Of a stretch of 64,000 nt of DNA, positions 21,897-30,370 are shown one piece after another. Origin of the DNA: Candidatus Defluviicoccus seviourii. GTDB lineage: Bacteria > Pseudomonadota > Alphaproteobacteria > Rhodospirillales > Defluviicoccaceae. Positions within the stretch are counted from its first letter, which is position 1, and every line of letters begins with the position of its first letter. The DNA lies in the NCBI GenBank assembly GCA_900609035.2, contig UXAT02000023.1:124001-188000 (forward strand). Reading direction: 5' to 3'. The notes beneath the pieces were generated by a model. That model was not told the origin of the DNA, ran no database searches, and saw nothing but the letters and a program-made list of their open reading frames with translations. Both the position numbers and the translations under genes were made by a program.

Positions 21897-22577
21897 TCAG
21901 CCGATGGCAGCGATCCGCTCGGCGAGCCCGCGGGCCAGCCGCGCGGTCTCGAAGTCAATCCGGCCGTTGACGCGCGCCGGGCGAAAATGACGCTGAAACG
22001 CCCGCACGCTTGCGAACAGATCGACGGTCTCGTAGCCGCACGTGCTGAGCAGCGCCCGCATGCTGTCGGCATCCATGGTGCAGCGGTCGGACTCCTGGGG
22101 CCAGATGCCGACACCGGCCCAGGCGAGCCGGCGCCAGTCGAAAAGCTCACCGGGATCGCTCTTGCGCCTCGGCGCGATGTCGGAATGGCCGACGACGTTG
22201 TAGGGCGGGATGCGATAGCGGCGCACGAGTGCGGACGCCAACGCCACCAGCGCGGTCGTCTGCGCTTCCGGGAACGGTCGGTAGCCGAACTCGTGACCGG
22301 GATTGACCAGTTCGATGCCGATCGAGCGCGCATTGAGGCCGGCGGCGCCGCGCCAGTACGACTCCCCGGCATGCCAGGCGCGGTCCTTCTCCGCGACCAG
22401 ATGATAAAGCGTGCCATCCTCGTCGATCAGGATGTGCGCGCTCACCTTCGCCTCTGGGTCGGTCAGCCGGGCGAGCGCCTCGGCCGCAGTCGGCATGCCC
22501 GTGTAATGGATGACGAGCATGTCGATCGACGCACCCTCCGGCCGGGCGTCGAAATTCGGCGACGGCATGAGGCGCAT
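21897..22577 (-). CDS. N-acetylmuramoyl-L-alanine amidase, AmpD/AmiD type
   Basis: A 226-residue amidase_2 (PGRP-fold) zinc enzyme expected to cut the MurNAc-L-Ala bond of muropeptides or peptidoglycan. Visible are the first zinc-site region MLVIHYTGM, HILIDEDGTLYHLV, the RAWHAGES segment and the C-terminal zinc-site region VVGHSDIAPRRKSDPGELFDW. No signal peptide is seen, so it is probably cytoplasmic and acts in muropeptide recycling like AmpD. It overlaps the stop of the EamA gene by one base (TGATG). Whether it also governs beta-lactamase induction cannot be judged; no ampC or ampR is nearby. Confidence 0.88.
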   Translation of the reverse strand: MRLMPSPNFDARPEGASIDMLVIHYTGMPTAAEALARLTDPEAKVSAHILIDEDGTLYHLVAEKDRAWHAGESYWRGAAGLNARSIGIELVNPGHEFGYRPFPEAQTTALVALASALVRRYRIPPYNVVGHSDIAPRRKSDPGELFDWRRLAWAGVGIWPQESDRCTMDADSMRALLSTCGYETVDLFASVRAFQRHFRPARVNGRIDFETARLARGLAERIAAIG

Positions 22578-23419
22578 CAGCCGTTCCCGCGCGGCCCGGT
22601 CCGGCGCGCACCCAAGAACTGGATCATCGCCACGCCGGTGATTGTCAGGGCGCCGCCGATCAGGATCGGCGGGCTCAGCATCTCGCCCAGCAGAAGCGCC
22701 GCCAGCAGGACCGCAAGCACGGGAGCCAACAGCGTCAGCGGAACAACCTGGTTCACCTCGTATTTCTCAACGAGATGGTACCACAACCCGTAGGCCGTAA
22801 TCGAGGCGCCGACGGCCATGTAGGCGATCGCCCCCCAGCCCAGCCAGCTTGCACCCGCAAGCGCTTTGCCCTGCCCACTCTCCAGCAGCAAACTCCAGCC
22901 CAGAAGCTGCGGCGCGGCGAGCGCGGCAACCCAGGCATTGAGCTGGAACGCGTTCATTTGACCTAACCCCTTGATGAGGAGGTTGGACACCGACCAGGCC
23001 AGCGCACCGCCGACCACCGCCAGAAGGTGCGGCACGCTCAATGGGCTGCCCGACGCACCGGCCAAGAGGTAGACGCCCGAAAATGCGACCACCATGCCGA
23101 GGATCTGCCAGCGGCGCAAACGCTCACGATAGACGAAAAATGCGAGCAGCGCGCTGAACGGCACCGTCAGTTGCGCCGCGATCGCTGCCGGCCCGGCATC
23201 GACGCCCGACATACCAAAGAACAAGAGGCCGAAATGGCAGCAGCCGAAAACGACCGACAGCACCATGACCCGCCGGGTGCGCCGACCGAGCGGCTGCCGC
23301 AGGTACGGCGCCAGCAACAGCGCGACCAGGCCAAAGCGCAGCGAGATCAGAAACAGCGGTGGAAACTGCTGCACACCAATCTTGCCGGCGATGAAGTTGA
23401 AGGCCCACAACACGACCAC
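22577..23419 (-). CDS. EamA/DMT-family permease
   Basis: An inner-membrane permease of about ten hydrophobic segments in two EamA repeats, each around 130 residues. The first starts with LWAFNFIAGKIG, the second with VVGGALAWSVSNLLIKGLG. Such proteins export amino acids, purines or other metabolites, but the substrate cannot be read from sequence. The GTG at 23419 gives 280 residues and cuts into the first membrane helix. Upstream in-frame codons (TPLDLTAALAV) look like genuine family sequence but contain no ATG, GTG or TTG before a stop, so the true start may be the CTG at 23452. It lies between djlA and the amidase and may be cotranscribed. Confidence 0.85.
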   Translation of the reverse strand: MVVLWAFNFIAGKIGVQQFPPLFLISLRFGLVALLLAPYLRQPLGRRTRRVMVLSVVFGCCHFGLLFFGMSGVDAGPAAIAAQLTVPFSALLAFFVYRERLRRWQILGMVVAFSGVYLLAGASGSPLSVPHLLAVVGGALAWSVSNLLIKGLGQMNAFQLNAWVAALAAPQLLGWSLLLESGQGKALAGASWLGWGAIAYMAVGASITAYGLWYHLVEKYEVNQVVPLTLLAPVLAVLLAALLLGEMLSPPILIGGALTITGVAMIQFLGARRTGPRGNG

Positions 23420-23490
23420 GGCGAGCGCAGCGGTCAGATCGAGCGGCGTCAGGACGGGCGGCGCCGCCGTCCGGGGCTGTACGGAAAAGG

Positions 23491-24249
23491 CTATTTGAGC
23501 CCCCGCTCTTTGGCTATCTGATCGTAGGCGGCATTGATGGTCGCCATACGCTCATTGACGACCTTGAGAAAATCTTTCGGTAGCCCCTTGGAAACCAGCG
23601 CATCGGGGTGGTTTTCGCGGATCAGGCGGCGATAGGTCTTCTTGATTTCCTCGTTGCTGGCGCTTACGGCGACGCCCAGCACCGCATACGGATCCGCGGC
23701 CCGCGCCTGCGTGAAGGGCGCCCGGAGCCGCTCGAAATCCATGCCTGCGAGACCAAAGATTTCCGCCAAGTGACGCAGATAGCCGAGTTCGGCGCGGGTG
23801 ATCTCGCCATCGGCGCGCGCAACGCAGAACAGGCCGGTGAGCAGTTCCTCCAGCACCGCCCGATCGTCTCTGAACAGCACTGCCACTTGGCGGGCGTACG
23901 GCTCATAGCCGTCGGCGTCGCTCTTGGCGGCATCGAAGATGCGGCCGACGGTGCGCATATCCTCCGCCCGGATACGGAACACCTGCTTGAAAGCATTGAC
24001 CTCGGCACGGCTGACGGCACCATCGACCTTGGCCATCTTGGCACCAAGGACGATTACGGCAACGCTGAAGATCATCTCCTTGGTGGCACGACCCGTGTCC
24101 GGCCCGCCCAGCCGCGGTGGCCAGTCTGCCGTCGAGGGAAACTTGAGCGCGTCGTAGGCGTGGCCGGCGGCGGCGCCCAAAATGGCGCCGAACGGCCCGC
24201 CCATCGCAAAGCCGGCCATGCCGCCGATGATCTTGCCCCAGATGCTCAT
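23491..24249 (-). CDS. djlA: DjlA-type co-chaperone (TerB plus J domain)
   Basis: A 252-residue protein with a glycine-rich hydrophobic N-terminus (GGMAGFAMGGPFGAILGAAAG) likely to insert in the inner membrane, a TerB-like helical domain over residues 50-165, and a C-terminal J domain starting DPYAVLGVAVSASNEEIKKTYR with the HPD tripeptide in ENHPDALVSKG. The J domain should stimulate DnaK. The layout equals DjlA of E. coli, where it is linked to envelope stress and capsule signalling; the role here is inferred. It is divergent from the dehydrogenase gene, 208 bp apart. Confidence 0.88.
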   Translation of the reverse strand: MSIWGKIIGGMAGFAMGGPFGAILGAAAGHAYDALKFPSTADWPPRLGGPDTGRATKEMIFSVAVIVLGAKMAKVDGAVSRAEVNAFKQVFRIRAEDMRTVGRIFDAAKSDADGYEPYARQVAVLFRDDRAVLEELLTGLFCVARADGEITRAELGYLRHLAEIFGLAGMDFERLRAPFTQARAADPYAVLGVAVSASNEEIKKTYRRLIRENHPDALVSKGLPKDFLKVVNERMATINAAYDQIAKERGLK

Positions 24250-24457
24250 CCGATACTCACCGCCGCCGGCGCCTTTCGATCATCCTGCCCGCGTTTGCAA
24301 GTGCTCCGCGCAGCCGCCGCGGCGGCTGCCAAGCGCTCGCGGCAGGTACAAGAAGCGGCACCAGCGCGCAACGATCAAGGACCTTGCGTCTCGGCAGGAC
24401 CAGAGGCACGGTGAGCTGGATTGCGGACGCGCGGACAACCGAGCTCGGGAGGGCGGC

Positions 24458-25363
24458 ATGGCAGCGGACGGAGGCAGTCTCGGCGGCAAGGTCTGCCTTG
24501 TCAGCGGCGGGAGCGCCGGCATCGGCTGCGTCACCGCGCGGGCACTCGCCGAGCGCGGGGCATGCGTCACCATCGTCGGCCGCGATGCCGTGCGTGGACA
24601 ATTGGCCCTGGCGGCCATTCGTTCCGAATCCGGAAACGACAACGTTCACTTCCTGCAGGCCGACCTTTCCGACCACACCGCGATCCGCAGCCTGGCCGCA
24701 GCGTTCGCCGACCGGCATGGGCGGCTTGACGTGCTCGTCAACAATGCCGGCGCCATGTTCGGCAAGCGGCAGGAAAGCGCCCAGGGCTGCGAGATGACGT
24801 TTGCGCTCAACCACCTGGGCTATTTCCTGCTGACGCTTCTGTTGCTGCCTGTTCTGCAGGCCGCGGCACCCGCGCGCGTTGTTGTCGTTGCCTCCGAAGC
24901 CCACCGCGGCGTCACGCTCGATTTCGACGACCTGCACGCGAAGCACGGCTATCACGGCTGGAAAGCCTACAAGCGCTCCAAACTCGCCAACATCCTGTTC
25001 ACGCATGAACTCGCCCGCCGGCTCGACTGGCAGCAGGTCACGGTCAACGCCCTGCATCCAGGCTTTGTCGCGACCGATATCGGTATTCGCCACGGCTTCC
25101 TGCCTGGCTTTTTGTGGTGGCTGGCCAAGCGCGGCGCCACCGATGTCGAAACCGGCGCCCTGACATCCATTCATCTCGCGGCTAGCAGCGAAGTAGAAGG
25201 GATGCATGGTCGCTACTTCATCAAGTGCCGGCCGGCAAACGCGTCGCCGGCCGCACATGACCGCGCCGCCTCCTTGCGCCTGTGGGAGGAGAGCGCACGC
25301 ATGACGGAGATTGCCGCAGAATTGGTGCCACAACCGCTCCCGCATTCCAACGCCGCGAGCTGA
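24458..25363 (+). CDS. Short-chain dehydrogenase/reductase, retinol-dehydrogenase-like
   Basis: A 301-residue Rossmann-fold oxidoreductase. The cofactor motif is SGGSAGIGCVTARAL, the structural NNAG is in VLVNNAGAMFG, and the catalytic Ser/Tyr/Lys are in VVASEAHRG and YKRSK. It lacks an acidic residue at the position that usually selects NAD(H) (sequence IVGRDAVRG), which favours NADP(H). The start at 24458 has GGGAGG 7 bases upstream; a longer in-frame reading begins in djlA and adds unrelated sequence. The substrate is unknown. Its stop faces the DsbA-family gene convergently. Confidence 0.88.
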   Translation: MAADGGSLGGKVCLVSGGSAGIGCVTARALAERGACVTIVGRDAVRGQLALAAIRSESGNDNVHFLQADLSDHTAIRSLAAAFADRHGRLDVLVNNAGAMFGKRQESAQGCEMTFALNHLGYFLLTLLLLPVLQAAAPARVVVVASEAHRGVTLDFDDLHAKHGYHGWKAYKRSKLANILFTHELARRLDWQQVTVNALHPGFVATDIGIRHGFLPGFLWWLAKRGATDVETGALTSIHLAASSEVEGMHGRYFIKCRPANASPAAHDRAASLRLWEESARMTEIAAELVPQPLPHSNAAS

Positions 25364-25380
25364 AAGGGACTTAGACCGCA

Positions 25381-26148
25381 TCACCCCGCCCGAGCCGCGG
25401 CGATCAGCTCCTTGAGGCTGTCAAGCTCGACCGCGCCCGGAACCAGCCGGCCGCCAATGACGAATGCCGGCGTCCCGTTCACGTTGATCTTGCGCGCCAG
25501 TTCGGCCGTTCGGCGCAGGTGATCCTCGATCGCACTGTCAGCCATCGCGGTACGCAGACGCTGCTGTTCGACCCCTTGGGCCTGGGCCAGTTCAAGCACC
25601 TTCGCCTCGGTCAACGCGCCTCGGTTCTCCATCAGCGCCAAGTGAAAGGGGAAGTACTTCTCCGGTGCCAGCTTCCAAACTGCGAGCGCGGCCTTCGAAG
25701 CGGTCACCGATTCCGGACCCAGGATCGGAAACTCACGAAACACGTAACGGATATCGCCATCGCTCTTGAGGAGGGACTGGATCGTCGGCACCATGCGTTT
25801 GCAATAGCCGCAGCGGTAGTCGAAGAACTCGACAATCGTCGTCCCGCCCTTGGGGTTGCCGGCCACGGGCGCGGCCGGATCGCGCTCCAGCTCCTGGCGC
25901 AGCGGCCCGATCGCGGCCGCCGAAGCCTCTGCGGCAGCGGACTGCCGCCGGGCCTCATAGGCCTGCAGCGCGTCGACGATCGTTTCCGGGTTGTTGAGCA
26001 GATATTCGCGCACGATTTTTTCGATCTCGGCGCGCTGGGCCGCCGCCGGTTCGGCAGCCGCAGCCGGCGCAGAACCTGCCCAGCCGCTGAGCCCGGCAGC
26101 AGCGAGAAACAGCCCGAACAGGGCCGTCAACGTGAAACGGAAATGCAT
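25381..26148 (-). CDS. DsbA-family periplasmic thiol oxidoreductase
   Basis: A 255-residue secreted protein: signal peptide to about residue 32 (ending APAAAAEPA), a helical N-terminal piece (IEKIVREYLLNNPETIVDALQ) seen in ScsC/Com1-type proteins that often drives oligomerisation, then a thioredoxin fold with FFDYRCGYCKRM as the CxxC site near residue 113 and the cis-Pro loop in VNGTPAFVIGG. It should oxidise or isomerise disulfides in exported proteins. GGGAGA precedes the ATG, and the gene starts 43 bp after the BepA-like protease, so the two may form an envelope quality-control operon. Confidence 0.88.
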   Translation of the reverse strand: MHFRFTLTALFGLFLAAAGLSGWAGSAPAAAAEPAAAQRAEIEKIVREYLLNNPETIVDALQAYEARRQSAAAEASAAAIGPLRQELERDPAAPVAGNPKGGTTIVEFFDYRCGYCKRMVPTIQSLLKSDGDIRYVFREFPILGPESVTASKAALAVWKLAPEKYFPFHLALMENRGALTEAKVLELAQAQGVEQQRLRTAMADSAIEDHLRRTAELARKINVNGTPAFVIGGRLVPGAVELDSLKELIAAARAG

Positions 26149-26191
26149 GGCAGGCTATCTCCCTGTCGTGGCCGCACGCGCGCGGCTGTCA

Positions 26192-27550
26192 TCAATCGTT
26201 GTCTTTCTCTTTGTCTTGCTCAATCGCGCCTAGAATATCCTGCGCCCGCAGCCAGCCGGGCGATCCCTCCGGCAGGCTTGCCGCCGCCTTGCCGGCCTGA
26301 AAACGGGCTTCAGGCTTCTTGCCGAGCAGGAGCGCCTCTTCCGCCAGCGACAACGCACTTTCTCCCAGTTCGCCACTGCGCCCCTGGGCAATGGCCAGCT
26401 GACGCCAGGCAAACGGCCGGTTCGGCTCGCGCAGCACCGCGACGCGCAGGTGCTCCCTTGCCTCCGGTAGCACGGCCGGATCGTTGAGCGCCATCAGCAC
26501 GCGCGCGAGGTCGATGCGGATCAGCGGCGCATCCGGCAACAGCGCGCTCGCACGGCGATAGGGTGCCAGCGCCTGCTGCGGCCGCCCCGTCTCGAACAGC
26601 ATCTGCCCTTTCAGCTCCAGAAAATAGGGATCGTCCGGATAAACCGAGAGAAGTTCGTCAACGCCAGTGAGCGCCTCTTCGAACCGATGCTGACGGTGAA
26701 ATGCGATTGCCCGCGCATAGCGCCCCTCCAGCGACTCGTCGGTCGGCGGATAGCGGCGCAGCACCAGGGTCGGATCATCGAGGAAGGCGTGCAGCTTTGC
26801 CTTCATGCGCCGGAACAGCCGCTCGTACTCTGGGCGCAACGGTGTATTGGCATAGCGCGAGTGCTCGACGAACTCGGCGATGGCGATGATGCGGTCGCGA
26901 GTCAAGGGGTGGGTCCGGAGGTAAGGGTCCTGCCGCGACGGGCTCAGCAACTCCTGCCCGGCCAAGGTCTCGAAGAACTTCAAGAGCGGCCGCGCCGACT
27001 GCTGCGTCCCATCAAGGTAGCGCATGGCGGCGGCATCGGCGGCGCCTTCCTGCGTGCGCGTGTACTGAAGGAAATTGCGCAACGCGATATCCTGCCCGCC
27101 GAGCGCAATCGCGGTGCCGAGGTCGGGACGGCCGGCAACCGCCGCTGCAGCGCCGAGAACGATGGCGGCAATCGTCTCCGCCGTGCCGCGCTTGAGCGCG
27201 TCATGAATGCGCGCCAGGTGGCCGCCTTCGATATGCCCGGCCTCGTGGGCGATGACGCCGATGACCTGACCGGCATCGTCGCTGCGCAGCAACAACCCCG
27301 TATTCAGGAACAGATTCTGTCCGCCGGCGACGAAAGCATTGATCTGCCTGTCGTTGACCAGATAAATGCGGATCGCGCGCGGGTCGAGCTTGGCCGCCTC
27401 GAAGAGCGGCGTCGCGTAGGCGAGGATCGTGCTCTCGATCTCGGTATCGCGGATCAGCGATATCCGGCCCTCGCTGGCGTAATTCGGGCGGAGCGGCGCG
27501 AGGATGAGCGCGAACAGCGCCAGACAGAGCAGAGAAATGCGACACAGCAA
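26192..27550 (-). CDS. bepA: M48-family periplasmic metalloprotease, BepA-like
   Basis: A 452-residue protein with an export signal (LLCLALFALILAPLRPNYA), a zinc protease domain with HEAGH in GVIAHEAGHIEGGH, and a C-terminal TPR region from about residue 270 (for example LELKGQMLFETGRPQQALAPYRR). BepA in E. coli works on outer-membrane protein assembly and LptD maturation; bamD and a DsbA-family gene in this window suit that. The most upstream start is a TTG at 27550, and no ATG lies in the signal region. This start overlaps the 5' end of the divergent gene on the other strand by 14 bp, which is unusual. Confidence 0.87.
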   Translation of the reverse strand: MLCRISLLCLALFALILAPLRPNYASEGRISLIRDTEIESTILAYATPLFEAAKLDPRAIRIYLVNDRQINAFVAGGQNLFLNTGLLLRSDDAGQVIGVIAHEAGHIEGGHLARIHDALKRGTAETIAAIVLGAAAAVAGRPDLGTAIALGGQDIALRNFLQYTRTQEGAADAAAMRYLDGTQQSARPLLKFFETLAGQELLSPSRQDPYLRTHPLTRDRIIAIAEFVEHSRYANTPLRPEYERLFRRMKAKLHAFLDDPTLVLRRYPPTDESLEGRYARAIAFHRQHRFEEALTGVDELLSVYPDDPYFLELKGQMLFETGRPQQALAPYRRASALLPDAPLIRIDLARVLMALNDPAVLPEAREHLRVAVLREPNRPFAWRQLAIAQGRSGELGESALSLAEEALLLGKKPEARFQAGKAAASLPEGSPGWLRAQDILGAIEQDKEKDND

Positions 27551-29186
27551 GGCGAACAGCCTGATCCTACGCCTGACAAGTGGTTTCGCGCGCGCGGCAC
27601 GTCAACACGCGATCGCGCTGATTTTGGTCCTCCTCGCCGCCTGCAGCGGCGATAACGGTCCGCGCGAGGCAAGCGAGCCGCTCAAGGGCTTCATCGGTGC
27701 CGTCGTTGCCGACGAACCGCAAGCCGCTTTGATCGGCCGCGACATGCTAGCGATCGGCGGCAGCGCCGTCGATGCTGCCGTAGCCGCCGCGTTTGCCTTG
27801 GGCGTGACCTTGCCATCTCAGACCGGACTCGGCGGCGGCGGCGTTTGTATCGCCTTCGACCAGAAAACCGGCGACGTGCGTGCGCTCGACTTCCTCGCCG
27901 AGGCACCGGCGTTAGCTGCTGCACCGACAGATAAGCCCGCCGCGGTGCCGGCAATGGTGCGCGGCCTTTACACCCTGCACGCCCGCTACGGCCACCTGCC
28001 CTGGTCACAATTGGTGGCGCCGGCAGAGCGCCTGGCCCACTTTGGCACTCCGGTTTCGCGCGCCTTCGCAAGGGACCTGGATGCGCTTCGCGGCACAAGC
28101 TTGGACAAGAGCGGCCTGCAGCGGCTGTTCGGCACCGCGGACGGAAGCCGCTTGCTGGGCGAGGGCGACTCGCTCGTTCAGCTCGAACTGGCGGCGACAC
28201 TCTCGCGCTTGCGCAGCGAAGGACCAGCGGGTCTCTACATCGGTCCGGGCGCGGCCGCCTTCGCCACCGCCGCGCAAGCCGCCGGCTACGCGCTTACTCA
28301 AACCGATCTCGCCAATTACCGCCCCCTGTGGCGTGATACGCTTCGCTTCAAGGTCGGCAACGAGACCGTGCACGTCCCTCCCCCGCCCGTACTTGGCGGA
28401 CTGATCGCAGCGGAGATGGTGGCGATCCTGAGCGACGGCGACCGCTTTCGAAAAGCCGGAACCGACGAGCGCGACCACCTTCTCGTCGAGGTGGGCGCGC
28501 GGGCATATGCGGATGCCGACCGCGCTCGCACCTCGACCGCCGATCCGAATACGCTGTTGACGCGCGCGCATAGCACGGCTTCGATGGCCGGTTACCGCCG
28601 TGACCAGCGCAGCGCCAGCGTGTTCGCGAGCATTCCGGCCACGCCTCCCCTCAATGCCGCGGCGACCGGGATCGTCGCCGCCGACCGCGACGGCAACGGC
28701 GTGGCCTGCGCGCTCACCCTCAACAGCCTGTTCGGCAGCGGCCGGATCGCCACCGGCACCGGCGTCGTGTTGGCAGCCGTGCCGGGCAGCGAGGGTCATG
28801 GCGCCACTGCGCTGGGACCGATGCTGGTCGTGAACGAGGCCGTGAGCAGCTTCCGCTTCGCCGCCACCGCGTCCGGCGGCGCTTCGGCACCGAGTGCGCT
28901 CGCCGCCACCGCGGCCCGCGTGATCCTTACCGACACGCCGGTATCGGCAGCCGTTAACATGCCGCGTGTCCATGCCGGCAGCGAGCCCGACCGCGTGCTG
29001 ATCGAACGCACCCTGCCGCCAGACCGCGTCGATGCCTTGCGCCAGCGTGGTCATTCGCTCACCGAAACGCCGCCGCTGGGCCATGTCAACGCGATCGCAT
29101 GCCCGAAAGGCCTGCCCCGGTATCCGGAATCGTGTGCTGCCGCAACCGATCAGCGCGGCTTCGGCTTTGCGATTCTTGGCGGCTAA
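27537..29186 (+). CDS. Gamma-glutamyltransferase-like lipoprotein with altered active site
   Basis: A 549-residue protein of the gamma-glutamyltranspeptidase (Ntn-hydrolase) family. A lipoprotein signal ends LLAAC with the cysteine at residue 36. GGT segments are clear: GSAVDAAVAAAFALGVTLPSQTGLGGGG, VRALDFLAEAP, and ADRDGNGVACALTLNSLFGSG. The self-processing site usually reads TTH before this last segment; here it reads ATG, so the first, catalytic threonine aligns with alanine and only the next Thr (377) remains. The arginine of the usual DFRE motif is leucine. Standard activity is therefore doubtful. Starts at 27537 or 27504 are both possible. It precedes an aminotransferase gene by 23 bp. 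Confidence 0.8.
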   Translation: MRHSKANSLILRLTSGFARAARQHAIALILVLLAACSGDNGPREASEPLKGFIGAVVADEPQAALIGRDMLAIGGSAVDAAVAAAFALGVTLPSQTGLGGGGVCIAFDQKTGDVRALDFLAEAPALAAAPTDKPAAVPAMVRGLYTLHARYGHLPWSQLVAPAERLAHFGTPVSRAFARDLDALRGTSLDKSGLQRLFGTADGSRLLGEGDSLVQLELAATLSRLRSEGPAGLYIGPGAAAFATAAQAAGYALTQTDLANYRPLWRDTLRFKVGNETVHVPPPPVLGGLIAAEMVAILSDGDRFRKAGTDERDHLLVEVGARAYADADRARTSTADPNTLLTRAHSTASMAGYRRDQRSASVFASIPATPPLNAAATGIVAADRDGNGVACALTLNSLFGSGRIATGTGVVLAAVPGSEGHGATALGPMLVVNEAVSSFRFAATASGGASAPSALAATAARVILTDTPVSAAVNMPRVHAGSEPDRVLIERTLPPDRVDALRQRGHSLTETPPLGHVNAIACPKGLPRYPESCAAATDQRGFGFAILGG

Positions 29187-29209
29187 GGCGATAGAAGAAG
29201 ACGCTCCCA

Positions 29210-30370
29210 ATGGACGCATCCCTGCAACGGAAAGTCGCGCGCCGAGCCGCCATTGCGCCCTTTATCGTCATGGACGTGATGCGCGCCGCGCACGAAGAGG
29301 CAAGCCGTGGCACGGAGGTCCTGCACCTCGAGGTCGGCCAACCATCGACGCCGGCACCGCGCGCCGTCCTTAGGGAAGCGCAGGCCGCGCTCGCGACCGA
29401 TCGGCTCGGTTATACGGAAGCACTCGGCTTGGAGCCGCTCCGGCGCCGGATCGCCGATCACTACGCTGAAACGTACGGTGTTGCCGTCGACTGGCGGCGG
29501 GTGGTGGTGACCACCGGCAGCTCCGGTGCGTTCGTGCTCGCCTTCCTCGCCGCCTTCGATGCCGGCGACCGGGTCGCCGTCGCCGTCCCCGGCTATCCGG
29601 CCTACCGTAACATCCTGCAGGCGCTGGGCGTCGAGGTGGTGCTGCTGCCGGTCGGGCCGGAAACCCATTTCCAGCCGTCGCCCGACCTTTTGGATGCCGT
29701 CAGTGGACGACTGGATGGGCTGATCATCGCCAGCCCGGCGAACCCGACGGGCGCCATGCTGACGCGCGATGCGCTTGCGGCACTGGTCACCTATTGCCGG
29801 GAGCGGGCAATCCGGCTGGTCTCGGACGAGATCTATCACGGCATTACGTACTCCGCCGCCGCCGAGACGGCGCTCGCGTTCGACGATCAGACCGTCGTCG
29901 TCAACAGCTTCTCGAAATACTATTCAATGACCGGCTGGCGGCTGGGCTGGCTGGTGCTGCCCGAAGACCTGCTGCGACCGGTCGAGTGCCTGCAGCAGAA
30001 CCTTTTCATTTCCCCGCCGACGCTCTCGCAGCGGGCGGCGTGCGCCGCCTTCGCTTGCGGTGACGACCTGGACGCCAACGTCCGCCGTTATGCCAGCAAC
30101 CGGGCCGTCCTCTTGGATGCGCTGCCGGCCGCAGGCTTCGGCAGCCTCGCCCCCGCCGACGGCGCGTTCTATCTCTATGCCGATGTCAGCGGCCGGACTG
30201 CTGACAGCGCGGCGCTGTGCCGGCGCATGCTGCGGGAGATCGGCGTCGCGGTCACGCCGGGGACCGATTTCGATCCCGGGCGTGGGCACACATGCGTGCG
30301 CTTTTCCTTCGCCGGGTCGGCTGAGGAAATCAACGCCGCAGCGGAGCGCCTCCTGCGCTGGCAGGCCTAA
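29210..30370 (+). CDS. PLP-dependent class I/II aminotransferase
   Basis: A 386-residue fold-type I aminotransferase related to aspartate/aromatic aminotransferases. Visible are VTTGSSGAFVLAFLAAFDAGD (cofactor phosphate loop), ASPANPTGAML, LVSDEIYHGITY and the Schiff-base lysine in NSFSKYYSMTGWRLGW, plus the carboxylate-binding arginine region CVRFSFAG near the end. The amino-group donor and acceptor are not predictable. It follows the GGT-like gene by 23 bp and overlaps the end of the convergent rne gene by 4 bp. Confidence 0.9.
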   Translation: MDASLQRKVARRAAIAPFIVMDVMRAAHEEASRGTEVLHLEVGQPSTPAPRAVLREAQAALATDRLGYTEALGLEPLRRRIADHYAETYGVAVDWRRVVVTTGSSGAFVLAFLAAFDAGDRVAVAVPGYPAYRNILQALGVEVVLLPVGPETHFQPSPDLLDAVSGRLDGLIIASPANPTGAMLTRDALAALVTYCRERAIRLVSDEIYHGITYSAAAETALAFDDQTVVVNSFSKYYSMTGWRLGWLVLPEDLLRPVECLQQNLFISPPTLSQRAACAAFACGDDLDANVRRYASNRAVLLDALPAAGFGSLAPADGAFYLYADVSGRTADSAALCRRMLREIGVAVTPGTDFDPGRGHTCVRFSFAGSAEEINAAAERLLRWQA

